A program made the translations under genes and the position numbers. 64,000 nt of DNA, taken from NCBI GenBank assembly GCA_030867875.1, contig JAOWCC010000655.1, forward strand, positions 6,487,083 through 6,551,082. Reading direction: 5' to 3'. Origin of the DNA: Actinernus sp. WN-2022 (lineage: Eukaryota; Cnidaria; Anthozoa; Actiniaria; Actinernidae). Shown here piece by piece: positions 32,330-43,091 of the stretch (its first letter is position 1; every line of letters starts with the position of its first letter). The notes under the pieces were generated by a model, which was not told the origin of the DNA, did no database searches, and saw nothing but the letters and a program-made list of their open reading frames with translations.

Positions 32330-33304
32330 GACGCTATCGAGAAAACCGAACGATCAGCCTTATACAGATAAAAGGGTGTGGTCACAACACGTGGTTTGCC
32401 TGATAGCGTGTACTTTTGCTACAGTAATCTGTAAACACATTTACTGGTTTGCAATCAGTCCCCAGAGATTCAAATGACAATGTTGGTGGAACTAATAAGA
32501 GAAGCTAGCGAGGAATATTTTGTTAGCGTCTACCAACATGGCGGCGATGACGTCACATACCGCCCAACAATAGAACACCCACCCCCCACCCCCACCCGAA
32601 AAAAAAAGATTCTAGAAAAGTCGACGTTTAGACTTGGAGTTCAGGTAAGTCGGTGAGATGAGTGACATTCAATTGTCCAATCAAATTAGTCAAACTACCG
32701 TAATTACGTCATTACCATGACGATGTGTGGCTAGACGAAAACAAGAGAGAGAGTCGAGTCGAGTTTGTAAACTACAAATCTCTCCTTTTTAATTTTTTTC
32801 ACCTGTAAATTGCGAGAATTTCAGTGGAAGATTATTTTAAAACCTCACGTTCTCTAAGAAACGCGCGAGAAATAAGTACTGTTCATCCCGAGTCGCGCTG
32901 AAATTACGAACTCACTTATTTAAAATATTTGAATAAAATTAGAAACGGGTGCAGTTAATCGAGGAGGTTTCTGGTTATCAATTTTTGTATTTCTATGATC
33001 ACACCTCAACGTCAACGTCCTGCACAAGCCATACAAACGAGAGTACATGTGGATTTGATACGACAGCATAAAGCCTTTCAAGCAAAACAATAACTAGCCC
33101 TATGTTTTGTAAAACTGTAAACAAAGTTAGACATCCCTTCCGGCCAACGCAAAGAGTACATTAGATTGTACATTTAATAACCTTCAACTTGGAGAGTTCC
33201 TTCCAAACCCACGTTTGCGGGAGAAAACAGCTTTGTATTTTCCTTTCCTGTCATCAAGTCATTTTACAAACCAGAAGAATTGTAAGTATCAAATCAATAC
33301 TCAC
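32330..33304. other. Intronic DNA, nothing recognised
   Basis: No phase-compatible exon was found. A purine/C-rich patch lies at 32575-32610. Confidence 0.4.
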
Positions 33305-33334
33305 CATTTCTTCCTGCTCTGCTAGGACATCCTC
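33305..33334 (-). CDS. Long coiled-coil gene, 30-nt microexon
   Basis: Reads EDVLAEQEEM between ggttgcAG and GTGAGT. Phase 0-0; ten residues in coiled-coil style. Confidence 0.7.
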
Positions 33335-33823
33335 CTGCAACCGAGACAAACAAAAATCATCTGGTTAGCCCAAGATGATCTGTCCTAAGTCTCTAGCTTG
33401 AACGTTAAGTAGTTTTTCGGCTCGAAAACAAACCCGGGTATACTATATATATATATGTCAAACGTACCGACAAATTACATCTTTTCTCAAACGTTCAACG
33501 TTATCTTTACCCGGTGTTGACGACAAAGAGCCTAGTTACGAATTATATTTACCTTCTTTTATGAATTTAGTTGTCTTGTCTTTGTATTTCATCTAATACA
33601 AGCTATGCCTTATGTTTCTTTTATTTACACAGTACTTAGAAAACAGTTGCAATTAAAAATCCGGAAATTACTACTTCATGGAAGACCGATAAACTATATT
33701 TCCAAAGGCTTATTCTCTTTTATGGATTAATTTTTGAAGGCCAAGCGTTCTTACTTCGAACAAACCACAAATGAAATAATTATCATTAACGACATCATCA
33801 CCATTTTGACTCAGTAAACTTAC

Positions 33824-33847
33824 CAACTGCAATATGGCTTGTTCCGC
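33824..33847 (-). CDS. Long coiled-coil gene, 24-nt microexon
   Basis: Reads AEQAILQL between cacttcAG and GTAAGT. Phase 0-0; eight residues with a leucine/isoleucine seam. Confidence 0.7.
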
Positions 33848-34073
33848 CTGAAGTGAAAATAGAAAGAAACGTCAAGGTATTAATACAAAAACAAACATGA
33901 CACAAAACCAGAACCACATTCAATTTAATACCTGCGACTATCTAGAACGATACCAGTTTTTGGGAAATTCAGTTATTTGTAAAGGTGAATGCAAGGAGGA
34001 AGAATTTATGTTATAGTAGTTCTATAAGGAGGTTAAATAAATGGATTTGTTCAAATTACTGGATGAACGTTAC

Positions 34074-34091
34074 CTCTTTTTCTGCCTGTTC
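34074..34091 (-). CDS. Long coiled-coil gene, 18-nt microexon
   Basis: Reads EQAEKE between cattacAG and GTAACG. Six residues, phase 0-0. It is the shortest candidate; support comes from matching splice sites, phase and coiled-coil composition. Confidence 0.6.
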
Positions 34092-34719
34092 CTGTAATGA
34101 ACAACAAAGAGAGGTCGAAGTGTTAGCAGTAACTTAACTCAATCAACTTTGAAAATTCATGCATTGCACACATCAGGGAGACGGGATGGAGATGAATCTG
34201 TATCTCACTAATGTGAATACTGCGTTGTAATTGGCAAAGCATGCTTTCTGCAACGGCGAAACGTTGTGAGCTTGTGCTTGCATGTTCTGCGGCCGTATTC
34301 GATCTCTACATGGGTTAGAAAATTGCTACATATACGAGTTGTTGACCATTGCGAAACACTACTTGTACTACGTCTATGGCCGTACGAGTTCGATCGCTCC
34401 AGAAATCACAAAACTGTCAAGTGTCATTGTTGTTGTGTGTCGTCCAAGGCCAAGCGTTAGTTTTGCTTTAGATAGAAGTACTGCGCTAAAAAATAGTCTA
34501 GAATTTGAACATGTTGGCTAGTAAAAACGTATTATCGCTCAGCGCACGGAGGTGCGAAATGCTATACTATACTATATACAGCCACCTCCATCCCTGCTAG
34601 AATTGAGTTCGTAACGCTACCAAATAGCCAACATATTTTACAGCATTTAACTGGAATGATTTTTGCAGTAATTACGAAGGCTATCGCGTTTTCTGAAAAC
34701 AAACTTTGCTTCCACTTTA

Positions 34720-35240
34720 GAATGGTTTTAGAATGAGTGTCGAAAATAATAAGTGATTGCTTTGGTTTTGCGTTTGCTTAGCTTTTCTATAGCGATACTT
34801 ACTGTTTGTAAACACTGACGTCATTTGTATATTTGCATATATAATGTGGTTGGCAAAAAAACCCATGTCTTTGTATGACTTGTATGGGAACTAGCGATTT
34901 AGGCCTCGCAAAATACATCTAAAGTCTCAATTCTGATTCCAAATCTTAATTCCTTTATAAGACTTATAAGTTAAGAGCATATAAGCTTCGATGAAAGGGC
35001 TTGCTTGCATTTTGGAAGAACAAGAAAGTAGTTTGGCGATGAATAAGCACCGACCTGTGATATTTTATAAGCATCTGACTGGGTTCACGCTTCGTTTCTG
35101 CCAACCACAGAAAGCAACAAATGTGGCGTGACTGGCCTGTGTGACGTCACAGTAAGTATCGCTATTGACTGAAAAATGCGTTGTCATTATCAGCCAATCA
35201 AGTTCTAAACCAAAACCAAACATTGTTTCGATCTGTCACG
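34720..35240. mobile_element. Family B MITE interrupted by a family O fold-back
   Basis: Family B sequence ('aagtgattgctttggttttg', 'cgtttgcttagcttttcta') breaks at about 34790 and resumes at about 35166 ('ttgactgaaaaatgcgttgt', 'atcagccaatcaagttctaa'). Between them lies an element with inverted ends 'tagcgatacttactg' and 'cagtaagtatcgcta'. Both junctions carry TA, consistent with a TA target-site duplication. Confidence 0.8.
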
Positions 35241-35251
35241 CAATCACTTTT

Positions 35252-35745
35252 CGTTTTAGAGCGGTTTTCAGTTGATTGAAGTAAAACTAAAACCAAAGTA
35301 ATTACATAGCCAATAACAGGAGCAAGTGAAACACAATGAGCCGATCACGAACTGAAGTAATTCACGATTGGTTTTACTTGAACCAATCACGAGGCAGTAA
35401 ACGCAATCGTCGATACTGTCGCTAAAACAAAACCTGAGTTTGTTTTTAGTTCAGAACTTGATTGACTGATAATTAGAAAACATTTCTCACAGCCAATAGA
35501 AAAGCTAACCAAACGCAAAACCAAAGCAATCACTTATTATTTTCGACACTCAATCGAAAACCACGAGAAAAAAAAACACCAAAAGAGTTATCCACGATTG
35601 CGTTTGCTTTGCCTCGTGATTGGTTCAAGTAAAACCATCACAAATTACTTCAGTTCGTGATTGGCTCATTGTGTTTTACTTGCTCGTGATTGGCTATGTA
35701 ATTACTTTGGTTTTGGTTTTACTACACTCAACTGAAAACTGCTCC
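35252..35745. repeat. Family B copies in inverted arrangement
   Basis: One copy runs 35252-35575 ('agagcggttttcagttgatt' to 'actcaatcgaaaacca'); a half copy in opposite orientation follows ('ccacgattgcgtttgctttg' to 'caactgaaaactgctcc'). Confidence 0.75.
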
Positions 35746-35963
35746 ATTGTGTCTTACAAATGAAGAACATAAAACACCGAATTTCATTTACTAAGTTCAG
35801 AATAAGCAATCATAATTTAATGATTGAAAAGGGGAGACATGTACGCCCTTACACCCCCCCCCCCCCCTCCCCCGTAGAGAGGCGGTGCCCTTTTTGTACC
35901 ATTGAAAAGGAAGATGAAATACATGTTCTCACCAATTGTGGATTACACACTGATCTAAAAAGG

Positions 35964-36377
35964 CAATAGACCGATTTAGCTTGTACATTTGTTGTCCCAA
36001 TTCAGATCACCTGACTTTGCCCTCGTCTAATGTTTTCTTGTTCTTCTGTATCCCAAGAGGAAATGTACAAATTTCTCAAGAGCAGATTTCGTATGAGTGG
36101 GACAAACCACCGCTCTAGCGAGAGTTATCCGACCGTGCCGTAACCGTGCTGTACTGTAACTCTGTAATTTGATTGGATCGGCAGGTCAAAAACAATGGGA
36201 AACCATGTCAACGTCACAGCATGCCGTACGGTAACCGTGCTGTAGTCAGTGCTGTAGTTTGTCCCACTCATAGGAAATCTGGTCTAACTCAGTGAAAACA
36301 AAGCACTGAATCATCTGGAGGGCTGTCACATGATCTGAATTTGGACAACAAAATGTACAAGCTAAATCGGTCTTTTG
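35964..36377. mobile_element. Family R fold-back carrying a nested family A MITE
   Basis: Arms 'tagaccgatttagcttgtac' and 'gtacaagctaaatcggtctt', then 'cagatcac'/'gtgatctg'. The loop contains the family A element at 36087-36287. R itself sits inside the LINE remnant. Confidence 0.85.
36087..36287. mobile_element. Family A MITE, copy 2
   Basis: Termini 'agatttcgtatgagtgggac' and 'gtcccactcataggaaatct'. Internal 'gccgtaaccgtgctgtac' and 'acggtaaccgtgctgtag' form a second inverted pair. Confidence 0.85.
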
Positions 36378-36758
36378 ACTAAAGATCTGAGAGAACAGAA
36401 CAACCTCCAATTTCAACACCCAAGCAATTTAGGCTACTAATAAATCCACCAAGAAAATTAATGAAAACTATTTCGAAATATATTTATGATTGCTTCAAAA
36501 AGAAAAAAAAGGCACTGCCTTAGATAGCTAGCTTCTCGTTTTTAATCAGCCTACTATTATTATTGGACTGCCAACTCGTGTAAAAGTCTTTTTACAAAGT
36601 TACAAAGTGCCAAACAAAAATCGCTGTCTGTGTTATCTGACTACGACATAAAACCCCAACTCAATTTTGAAATTTCCTTTATGGGTTAAATGGAAAACAT
36701 TAGTGCCTTTTACGATGTACACAACTCCTCGAAGACACATGCATCAGTAACACTCTAC

Positions 36759-36806
36759 CTTTAATGCTTCTCCTTCTTTCATTTGTTTTAAGAGATCTTC
36801 CTTTTC
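36759..36806 (-). CDS. Long coiled-coil gene, 48-nt exon
   Basis: Reads EKEDLLKQMKEGEALK between tttaatcAG and AAG|GTAGAG. Phase 0-0; strongly heptad-like. Confidence 0.75.
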
Positions 36807-37037
36807 CTGATTAAAAAATAACAACAACAAAACTTGATAAGTTACGAGAGTTAATCCAATGTCGGTGTTGACGGTTAAGACAAATATAACTAAATTAGCT
36901 AACTATGTAGTCGAAGTTGCCTAAATTAGTGTAACCGCAAGACCAACCGTCAACCCGAAATCAGGAGGGGGGAGGGAGGGGTGGTTTTGAACATAAACTA
37001 GTTTCAAAATAAAACCGTTGATTCGTGCACTACACTT

Positions 37038-37160
37038 AGGCCGCTTTCCATTTACGCGAACCGACTGGTCTCATGGGCAAGTTCTTAAATGGAACGCGTC
37101 AGTTCTAAGAACTGACTGGACCAGTTCTCAGAACTAACACGTTCCATTTAAGAACTGGTC
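37038..37160. mobile_element. Family E MITE, partial
   Basis: 'gccgctttccatttacgcga', then inner inverted pairs 'gtcagttctaagaactgac' and 'aagttcttaaatggaacg' / 'cgttccatttaagaact'. A fuller copy is at 40604-41112. Confidence 0.7.
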
Positions 37161-37284
37161 CAAACTTTGAGTCAATGTCTCTCCATACCTGGATTGGATT
37201 GGTTTCATCGGAGCCAAATATGGCAAAATATTTAAGTCGAGACTTCAATACTGGGTGAAAACGAAGGTCGAGTCTACCATTAAA

Positions 37285-37855
37285 AGTCGAGACTTAAAGT
37301 GCCAATGAAATGAAAAAATGATCCCATTTTTATTTTATTAAATTCTATGATTCCTTTAGTCACTTTGTGCAATTAACAATCAATTTGGAGAGCGCGAACA
37401 TATATTTTTTCGTATCGAAGTCAGGCAAAATTGCCAAAATCAGGCGACATTTTTTATGCCATTCAAGATATGCTAATAACATGCGTGACGTCACTTGGTC
37501 TGCGTATTTTATTCACAAAAGTAAAAATATGACCAGCGGCAAAGCTTCTATTCGGTAAAGGGGCTATGTCATGGTACTGCGCATGTATCGAGTAATCGCT
37601 CGTTTATTGGCTGTTAATTGGATACAAACAGTTAAACTTCCCTCCCTCAATGCTCGATTGAAAAGGATTTTCAATATTTTTCCTGGAGACTGTTTATATA
37701 CACTGTTTGTTAGTCATTTTTGCATATTTGCTTTCATTTTAAGCATCCCACATGGCCGAGAGGTTCGTTAGTTCATATCAAAATTGGTGGAAATAGCTCT
37801 TTCCGGCCCGGAAAAACGAATGTAAAGTCTTACCGTGACACAGCCCCTTTAAAGA
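37285..37855. mobile_element. Family F half-element abutting a family G MITE
   Basis: 37285-37555 matches one arm of the family F palindrome ('ttaaagtgccaatgaaatga', 'tttggagagcgcgaacat'). It is joined at 37556 to a family G element with inverted ends 'aaaggggctatgtcatgg' and 'gtgacacagccccttta'. A second family G copy is at 54583-54882, flanked by TTAA. Confidence 0.8.
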
Positions 37856-38336
37856 ATTGAAACAGATCTTCCGTGTTTGCTAAACACACCTCGGTAAGTT
37901 TGGGAGAATTCGAGAGCAGAACAGACACAGACCGCAAGTCGAGTGTTTGTACCTGCTCGAGAACCAAACTCACCGAGGTTTGCATGAGCCTGTGCAAACA
38001 CGGAGAAACTGTTTCATTTCTTCATGATAAAATAATTATTTTGGTAAAAGAAGCACCTTAGGGGGTTACGTCATTATCATGTTTGCACAGGCTAATAAAA
38101 CATGGCTATCAGCCAATCAGAACGCGCGTACTGTCTAAATTACTTTATGATGATTAATGAAGCTATACTTATAATACTTTATACACAGTTTTCATTTATA
38201 CTTATTAGTTATTTACCGTATACAAAAAACTGTGCGTGGGTTCTTGAAATTTAATGACAGAGGCCACGCGCAATGACTTTTTTCTCTGTTCTAGCTCTTT
38301 CGGCTTGAGAGACGAATTATTAAACAAATGCTAATG

Positions 38337-38515
38337 AATAGCCCACTTCCGCGATATGCTTTACTTGTCACGCACAAAGGTTTCAATACGAGGCCCCATG
38401 CTAAATTAAATTTATTCTTTTCACTGTGAAAAGAATAAATATAATTTAGCACGGAGCACCGTATTGAAACCTTTGTGCGTGACAAGTAAAGCATATCGCG
38501 GAAGTGGGCTATTGA
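38337..38515. mobile_element. Near-perfect hairpin, arms about 85 bp
   Basis: 'aatagcccacttccgcgata' through 'aggtttcaatacg' pairs with 'cgtattgaaaccttt' through 'tatcgcggaagtgggctatt'. The centre 'ttattcttttcactgtgaaa' is itself palindromic. It could fold into an almost unbroken stem in the pre-mRNA. Confidence 0.85.
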
Positions 38516-38639
38516 AAGCGCGTTGGACGTCCAAAAACAACAGGGCCCGCTCATGTGCGAGAAATACTGATACTTATTATATTCAATCCTGATACTTACA
38601 GCAAAGTGAGTTCAATGTAGCGAATGTTCAGATATTTAC

Positions 38640-38702
38640 CTGTGAGAACTTTCCCTGCGTATCAGCCAGTTCCTTTCTCAGTGAATCAGTCTTTTTCAGG
38701 TA
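38640..38702 (-). CDS. Long coiled-coil gene, 63-nt exon
   Basis: Reads YLKKTDSLRKELADTQGKFS and Q between tttacAG and CAG|GTAAAT. Phase 0-0, exactly three heptads. Confidence 0.75.
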
Positions 38703-38759
38703 CTGTAAAGAAATAAGCAAAGAAAAACAATACACAGGATGCTAAAAGAACACTTCAAC

Positions 38760-38960
38760 CCCAACAAATTAACTTTCTCAAGATAAAAGACAAGAATAAC
38801 TGCTCGGATTAACAGAGTATGCCATTTCCAGGTATATTGGGGAAAATTTGAGACAGTTTTGATGAAGGATGAAAAATAAAACTTTTTAAGAAATTTAGAG
38901 CGACTTGAAATCGGTTCACTGTAACCGAAATGAAGTTTCTAGAATACGCTCTATTCAGAA
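38760..38960. repeat. Dispersed repeat family M
   Basis: 'aactttctcaagataaaaga', 'ggaaaatttgagacagtttt', 'gatgaaggatgaaaa' and 'gaagtttctagaat' recur at 53310-53500 and partly at 56030-56130. Confidence 0.6.
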
Positions 38961-39189
38961 CAGCTGATATCAACAACGACCATTACAATCACCGAATCCT
39001 ATTACTGTAATTAATTTGGTACTTGTGAAACCCACCTACTCATAACATAGTTATGGTATGACGTCTTGGCACTGAAAGGGCTTCTCCGATGTTGTACATT
39101 ATATTCAATAGGAATACAGAATGAAATAACACCGACAGTATTTAGCTTTTGTTTTACGCACTTGATGCGACAAGTATTCAAACAAACAA

Positions 39190-39430
39190 TAAGCTTTTTG
39201 GACAAAACAGTAACGTGCTGATTTATCACTTCAATAACCAACGAATTGCGCTCGTGATCCCATGGAAAAGGCAAACAATCTTCAATACGCTGTTTTAGAA
39301 AGATCGACAATCGATTGGAAGTAGAAAATACCATTTACAAACAAGTTTTGCTAATAAAACTACCGATCTCGTACAAGTGCCTTTAAATAAATAAAGTCAG
39401 ATTTTGTTTGCCATCCCGTACCCTGCAAAA
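39190..39430. repeat. Family C repeat copy
   Basis: 'gatcccatggaaaaggc', 'acaatcgattggaagtagaa' and 'acaaacaagttttgctaata' match the family; it ends just before the exon at 39456. Confidence 0.65.
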
Positions 39431-39455
39431 AAAAGCCAACTGTTTCGCTCTCTAC

Positions 39456-39509
39456 CTTTGTCTTCCATTCGGCCAAATCATTTTCCAGTTTGTTACGTTT
39501 CGCAATACT
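39456..39509 (-). CDS. Long coiled-coil gene, 54-nt exon
   Basis: Reads SIAKRNKLENDLAEWKTK between tttgcAG and AAG|GTAGAG. Phase 0-0. Confidence 0.75.
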
Positions 39510-39598
39510 CTGCAAATGAAAATGAAATTGAGATATCAGAAGTGGCACAAAGATGAAGCACACTTTAAAAATACCGCCACACCAAAAAGTAAACTAAC

Positions 39599-39652
39599 CT
39601 TAGCTTTGAACATCTCTGCTCTCGCCAAAAGATCCTCAGATGAGAGTGCTGC
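39599..39652 (-). CDS. Long coiled-coil gene, 54-nt exon
   Basis: Reads AALSSEDLLARAEMFKAK between acttatAG and AAG|GTTAGT. Phase 0-0. Separated from the next exon by an intron of only 89 bases. Confidence 0.75.
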
Positions 39653-39699
39653 CTATAAGTGTGGGAGGGAAAAAAGAATAAGTTACATAGCCTTCGCGT

Positions 39700-40079
39700 C
39701 ACTACCGTCGGCTCAAAGTACTGAATCACACACCCTTTTGTCCATATGTAAATTTGACCGTATGTTCAGTCCGTATTGGAAACTGCTTTAATAGATTACT
39801 TTTTGAAATACGCTACACTGTTTGATGACAATGGTTCCATGTCGAAAATCGGGGGATGATTTCATAGAGGGTACACTATCGAATACCCCGCCACTTCAAA
39901 AGATCACTTGAAAACTGTGCTAAATTCTCCATTATAGTGCAGGTATATGTAGAGTCGTTCTATGAACGATTTTTGGTCGAAAATGGTTAGTTTCTAGAAG
40001 GTTTGTATGAAAATTTGACCTTTTTTCGTGCAGGAGTTCCACAGCTGTCAATCACAAAACTTCAGTCCAATCATAACGC
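39700..40079. other. Intronic DNA, nothing recognised
   Basis: No exon or element ends were identified. Confidence 0.4.
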
Positions 40080-40603
40080 AGTAATATTCCCCCGGGAAAA
40101 TACCGCTGCCATCTTGTCCCACAAGCTCTCCCGAAGGAGATGAAAACACAATTGCAAATCTGATTTCTTCGCAAAGATTTAAGAAATTCAGCAAATGATA
40201 AGAAATTGATAAATCAGTCAGAATGTCACGAGGACTATCGCTGAACTCAGAATTTCTCGCTGTGTTTGTTTTGAATAGGCCCGATTTACATCCGACTGGT
40301 CACGTGACATTGTCAATCAGAAATAATTGCGCTAGCACAAAGTGGATGCCAGAAATGGAAAGAGCGTGCCAAATTAGCAACTGATGCAATTTTGAGATTT
40401 CAAAAAATTATAATTGCTTCGATTTTAAATATATTACGATGAAACTTGCATCAGTTGCTAATGTTGGCACGCTCTTTCCATTTCTGGCATCCATTTTGAG
40501 CTAGCGCCGATATTTTCTAATTGACAAGGTCACGTGACCGTTTATGCAAATGCTTATTTCTTCGGGTTAAAGTTTATGGCTCGGACATAGCAACAGTAAC
40601 TAA
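40080..40603. repeat. Family P repeat interrupted by a fold-back
   Basis: Family P words flank an insertion at about 40278-40548. The inserted element has arms 'atgccagaaatggaaagagc' / 'gctctttccatttctggcat' and outer 'ggtcacgtgac' / 'gtcacgtgacc'. The P tail 'catagcaacagtaactaagg' ends at 40603. Confidence 0.8.
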
Positions 40604-41112
40604 GGGCGCTTTCCATTTACACGAACTGACTGGTCTGACCTGGGTCGATCCCTGGGAAGACGTCATATAATTAATTCGACTTTGCAATAATAACTTTTTT
40701 TCTTTACTAACAACTAGCAAACAGTGTATATTCTCTATAAATCGATGTTGTTCTAATAGAAAGACGCCATGGGGAATAATGCATTAATGAGATTATGCAT
40801 TAATGAGATGACGTCATCCCAGGGATCGACCCAAGCTTTTTCTTACGGGGTTATGGGTCAGGAAAGGTCACATTTTCACGATTTCAAACAAACGTAGAAC
40901 ATAGAGTATTCTCTGTAAACCAAAACGTTTTTCACATAAGTACTCAAAACTTGATGTAGAATCGATATTTATGATAATAAAATAAACGTTAGTTGCACTT
41001 TAAATGGATCGTGTCAGTTCTGAGAACTGGTCCAGTCGGTTCCTAGAACTGACACGTTCCATTTAAGAACTGGCCGAACAGACCAGTCAGTTAGTGTAAA
41101 TGGAAAGCGCCA
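40604..41112. mobile_element. Family E MITE with nested family D sequence
   Basis: Outer ends 'ggcgctttccatttacacga' and 'gtgtaaatggaaagcgcc'. Between about 40638 and 40999 lies family D ('ctgggtcgatccctgggaag', 'ggtcaggaaaggtcacattt', 'gttgcactttaa'), also seen at 48487-49817. The E interior resumes with 'cgtgtcagttctgagaact'. Confidence 0.8.
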
Positions 41113-41114
41113 AA

Positions 41115-41700
41115 AGAGGAGAACAGCTAATTTTGCGGTTGTGGAACTATGAATTCGAAACTGAGAGCCTTAATTGGTCAACATTTTTTAGTTACATGTA
41201 TTTAGGGGAGTGAGAAATCAATACTAGGATATAAAAAAAAAACGTTATTCATAACGACAAATCCTTATAATCAAACTGTTTCAAACCAATCCAGTATGAT
41301 TTACTAATTCGAGGTGTCATTTCGGGAAAAAATGCAGCGTCGCAATTAATGCTACATGGACATACTTTCTACCGTTTTAGAGGTCTTGAATTGAAGAAAA
41401 TCTATATTTAATCCCTCACAAGTTAAAAGCGTAGATCTATGTTGTACATATTTCAACGCGAAGTGACTCCGCCCGACAGGAGCTATTATTTATTCATTTC
41501 GAATCCCACCTAATTGTCTCAAATATTTTGTCGGGGATTTTTGATATGTTGCGTATTACACATTTTATCCCTTTCAAAGTGGAAAAAGTAGTTTTTCATT
41601 CTACTTTGATACAAACCAGATCATCAAACCTGAACGAAAAAACAATTCAAAATACCCCGACAAAGTATTGTAGACAGTTTAGTTGCGATTCGTAGAGGAT
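41115..41700. other. Intronic DNA, nothing recognised
   Basis: 'caaagtattgtagacagttt' and 'aaaataccccgacaaagta' versus 'atattttgtcggggattttt' form a short inverted pair. No exon. Confidence 0.4.
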
Positions 41701-41704
41701 AATT

Positions 41705-42236
41705 ACAGCGGTCGAAAATAATAAGTGATTGCTTTGGTTTTGCGTTTGCCTAGCTTTTCTATTGGCTGTGAGAAATGTTTTCTAATAGGAGATATTGTAG
41801 TTGAGTCTACGAATAGCAGTTTCAGCGGTATTGACCCGAACGCCTCACTTCAATGTAATGAAGCGCCATTGAAACCATCATTCTTACACGACACCAACAC
41901 CCTCCTAAACAAGCACAACTAATTTAGATACACAGTTTGAATAGCGCTTCATTACATTGAAGTGAGGCGTTTGGGTCAATACCGCTGAAACTGCTATTCG
42001 TAGACTCAACTACAATATCTCCTATTATCAGCCAATCAAATTCTAAACTAAAACCAAACGCAATCGCGCAATCAGGTGTTGTTTTAGCGACAGTATCGAC
42101 GATTGCGTTTACTTTGCCTCGTGATTGGTTCAAGTAAAACCAATCGTGAATCACTTCAGTTCGTGATTGGCTCATTGTGTTTTCACTTGCTCCTGTGATT
42201 GGCTATGTAATTACTTTGGTTTGGTTTTACACCACT
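41705..42236. mobile_element. Family B MITE with nested fold-back N
   Basis: Family B is interrupted after 'gaaatgttttctaa' (41787). The insert (about 41788-42028) has arms of about 80 bp from 'taggagatattgtagttgag' to 'atgtaatgaagcgc' and the complement. Family B resumes with 'ttatcagccaatcaaattct'. Frames in both arms repeat the same residues and are not genes. Confidence 0.85.
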
Positions 42237-42255
42237 CTCTATTAGCTGCCCTTAC

Positions 42256-42410
42256 CCAATCCTGAGAATCGTCCTCGACTTCGAGCTCAGTCTCCAACTC
42301 GGTCACTGTCTGCAGCGTCGACGTCCTTTGAATGAGGGGCCTGGCTCGAGCCTCATCACCTCCGTCTGTTGTCTCATCTATTTCACTTTGTACAGACGCC
42401 TCCGCTGTGT
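42256..42410 (-). CDS. Long coiled-coil gene, acidic exon
   Basis: Enters in phase 1 and reads DTAEASVQSEIDETTDGGDE, then ARARPLIQRTSTLQTVTELE and TELEVEDDSQDW before GTAAGG. 155 nt. Acidic, Thr/Ser-rich. Confidence 0.8.
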
Positions 42411-42479
42411 CTAAAGAGAAAATGCAAAGTGTTGATTAGATGAATCTACAACTATTATTGGCATTTAAAAAAGATATAC

Positions 42480-43090
42480 CCCCACCTCGTTCAACCAATC
42501 TAAAATACAATCAGTACCATTTATCATTCGACTCTCTATCCCGAACTGTGATTGGTTGATTTACCTAATAACTGACGGCAAATGGTCTGAGCATGCGCAG
42601 TCGTGATTATTCAACATTTGGTCTGAGCATGCGCACTACTAATTTACAGAGGTGTTAGTGGCTCAAAGTTCCAGTTTAAAACTCTGTAGGTAAAGTTATA
42701 TTTTGTCGAATGATAAACCCCTTATTGAACTCGTCTATCGCAAAATATTTTCTCGCTTTCAGTTATTTTCTCGCTCGTCCAATAATTGCTTAGTATTGGA
42801 AATTATTCAACTGTGAATTATTATGCCAAATTGATTTGCCTGACTTAAGAGAAAATGTTTGCCAAGAGCAAAGCTTTATCAAAACATCGTGACTTGTGAT
42901 TTTGCTGGGTAAAATTCACGGTTCACAATATTCAAAGAAATTCAATGCTATTTTAGAAACTGGTGAACCCCGGGTAACACTTAGTTAACCCAAGAGAACC
43001 TTGCCACAAAAGAGCAGATAAAAAGGAAAAAAGTAGTTGTTGTAATTGGGTTCTCGCAACACACTCCAGGTTCACAAAGACAAGTCTAAT
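42480..43090. other. Intronic DNA, nothing recognised
   Basis: 'atttggtctgagcatgcgca' occurs twice (42576-42635 region). No exon. Confidence 0.4.
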
Positions 43091-43091
43091 A

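Larger units (their letters stand above)
35765..36520 (+). pseudogene. Non-LTR retrotransposon 3' end, frameshifted and interrupted
   Basis: Plus-strand reading: ISFTKFRISNHNLMIEKGRH, then ERRCPFCTIEKEDEIHVLTN and C. This fits the C-terminal cysteine/histidine region found after the reverse transcriptase of jockey/CR1-like LINEs (CPFC...EDEIHxLxxC). A poly-C tract with in-frame Pro residues lies at 35851-35872. The element is split by an insertion at 35964-36377; the tail resumes with KLMKTISKYIYDCFKKK (about 36455-36510). Confidence 0.75.
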
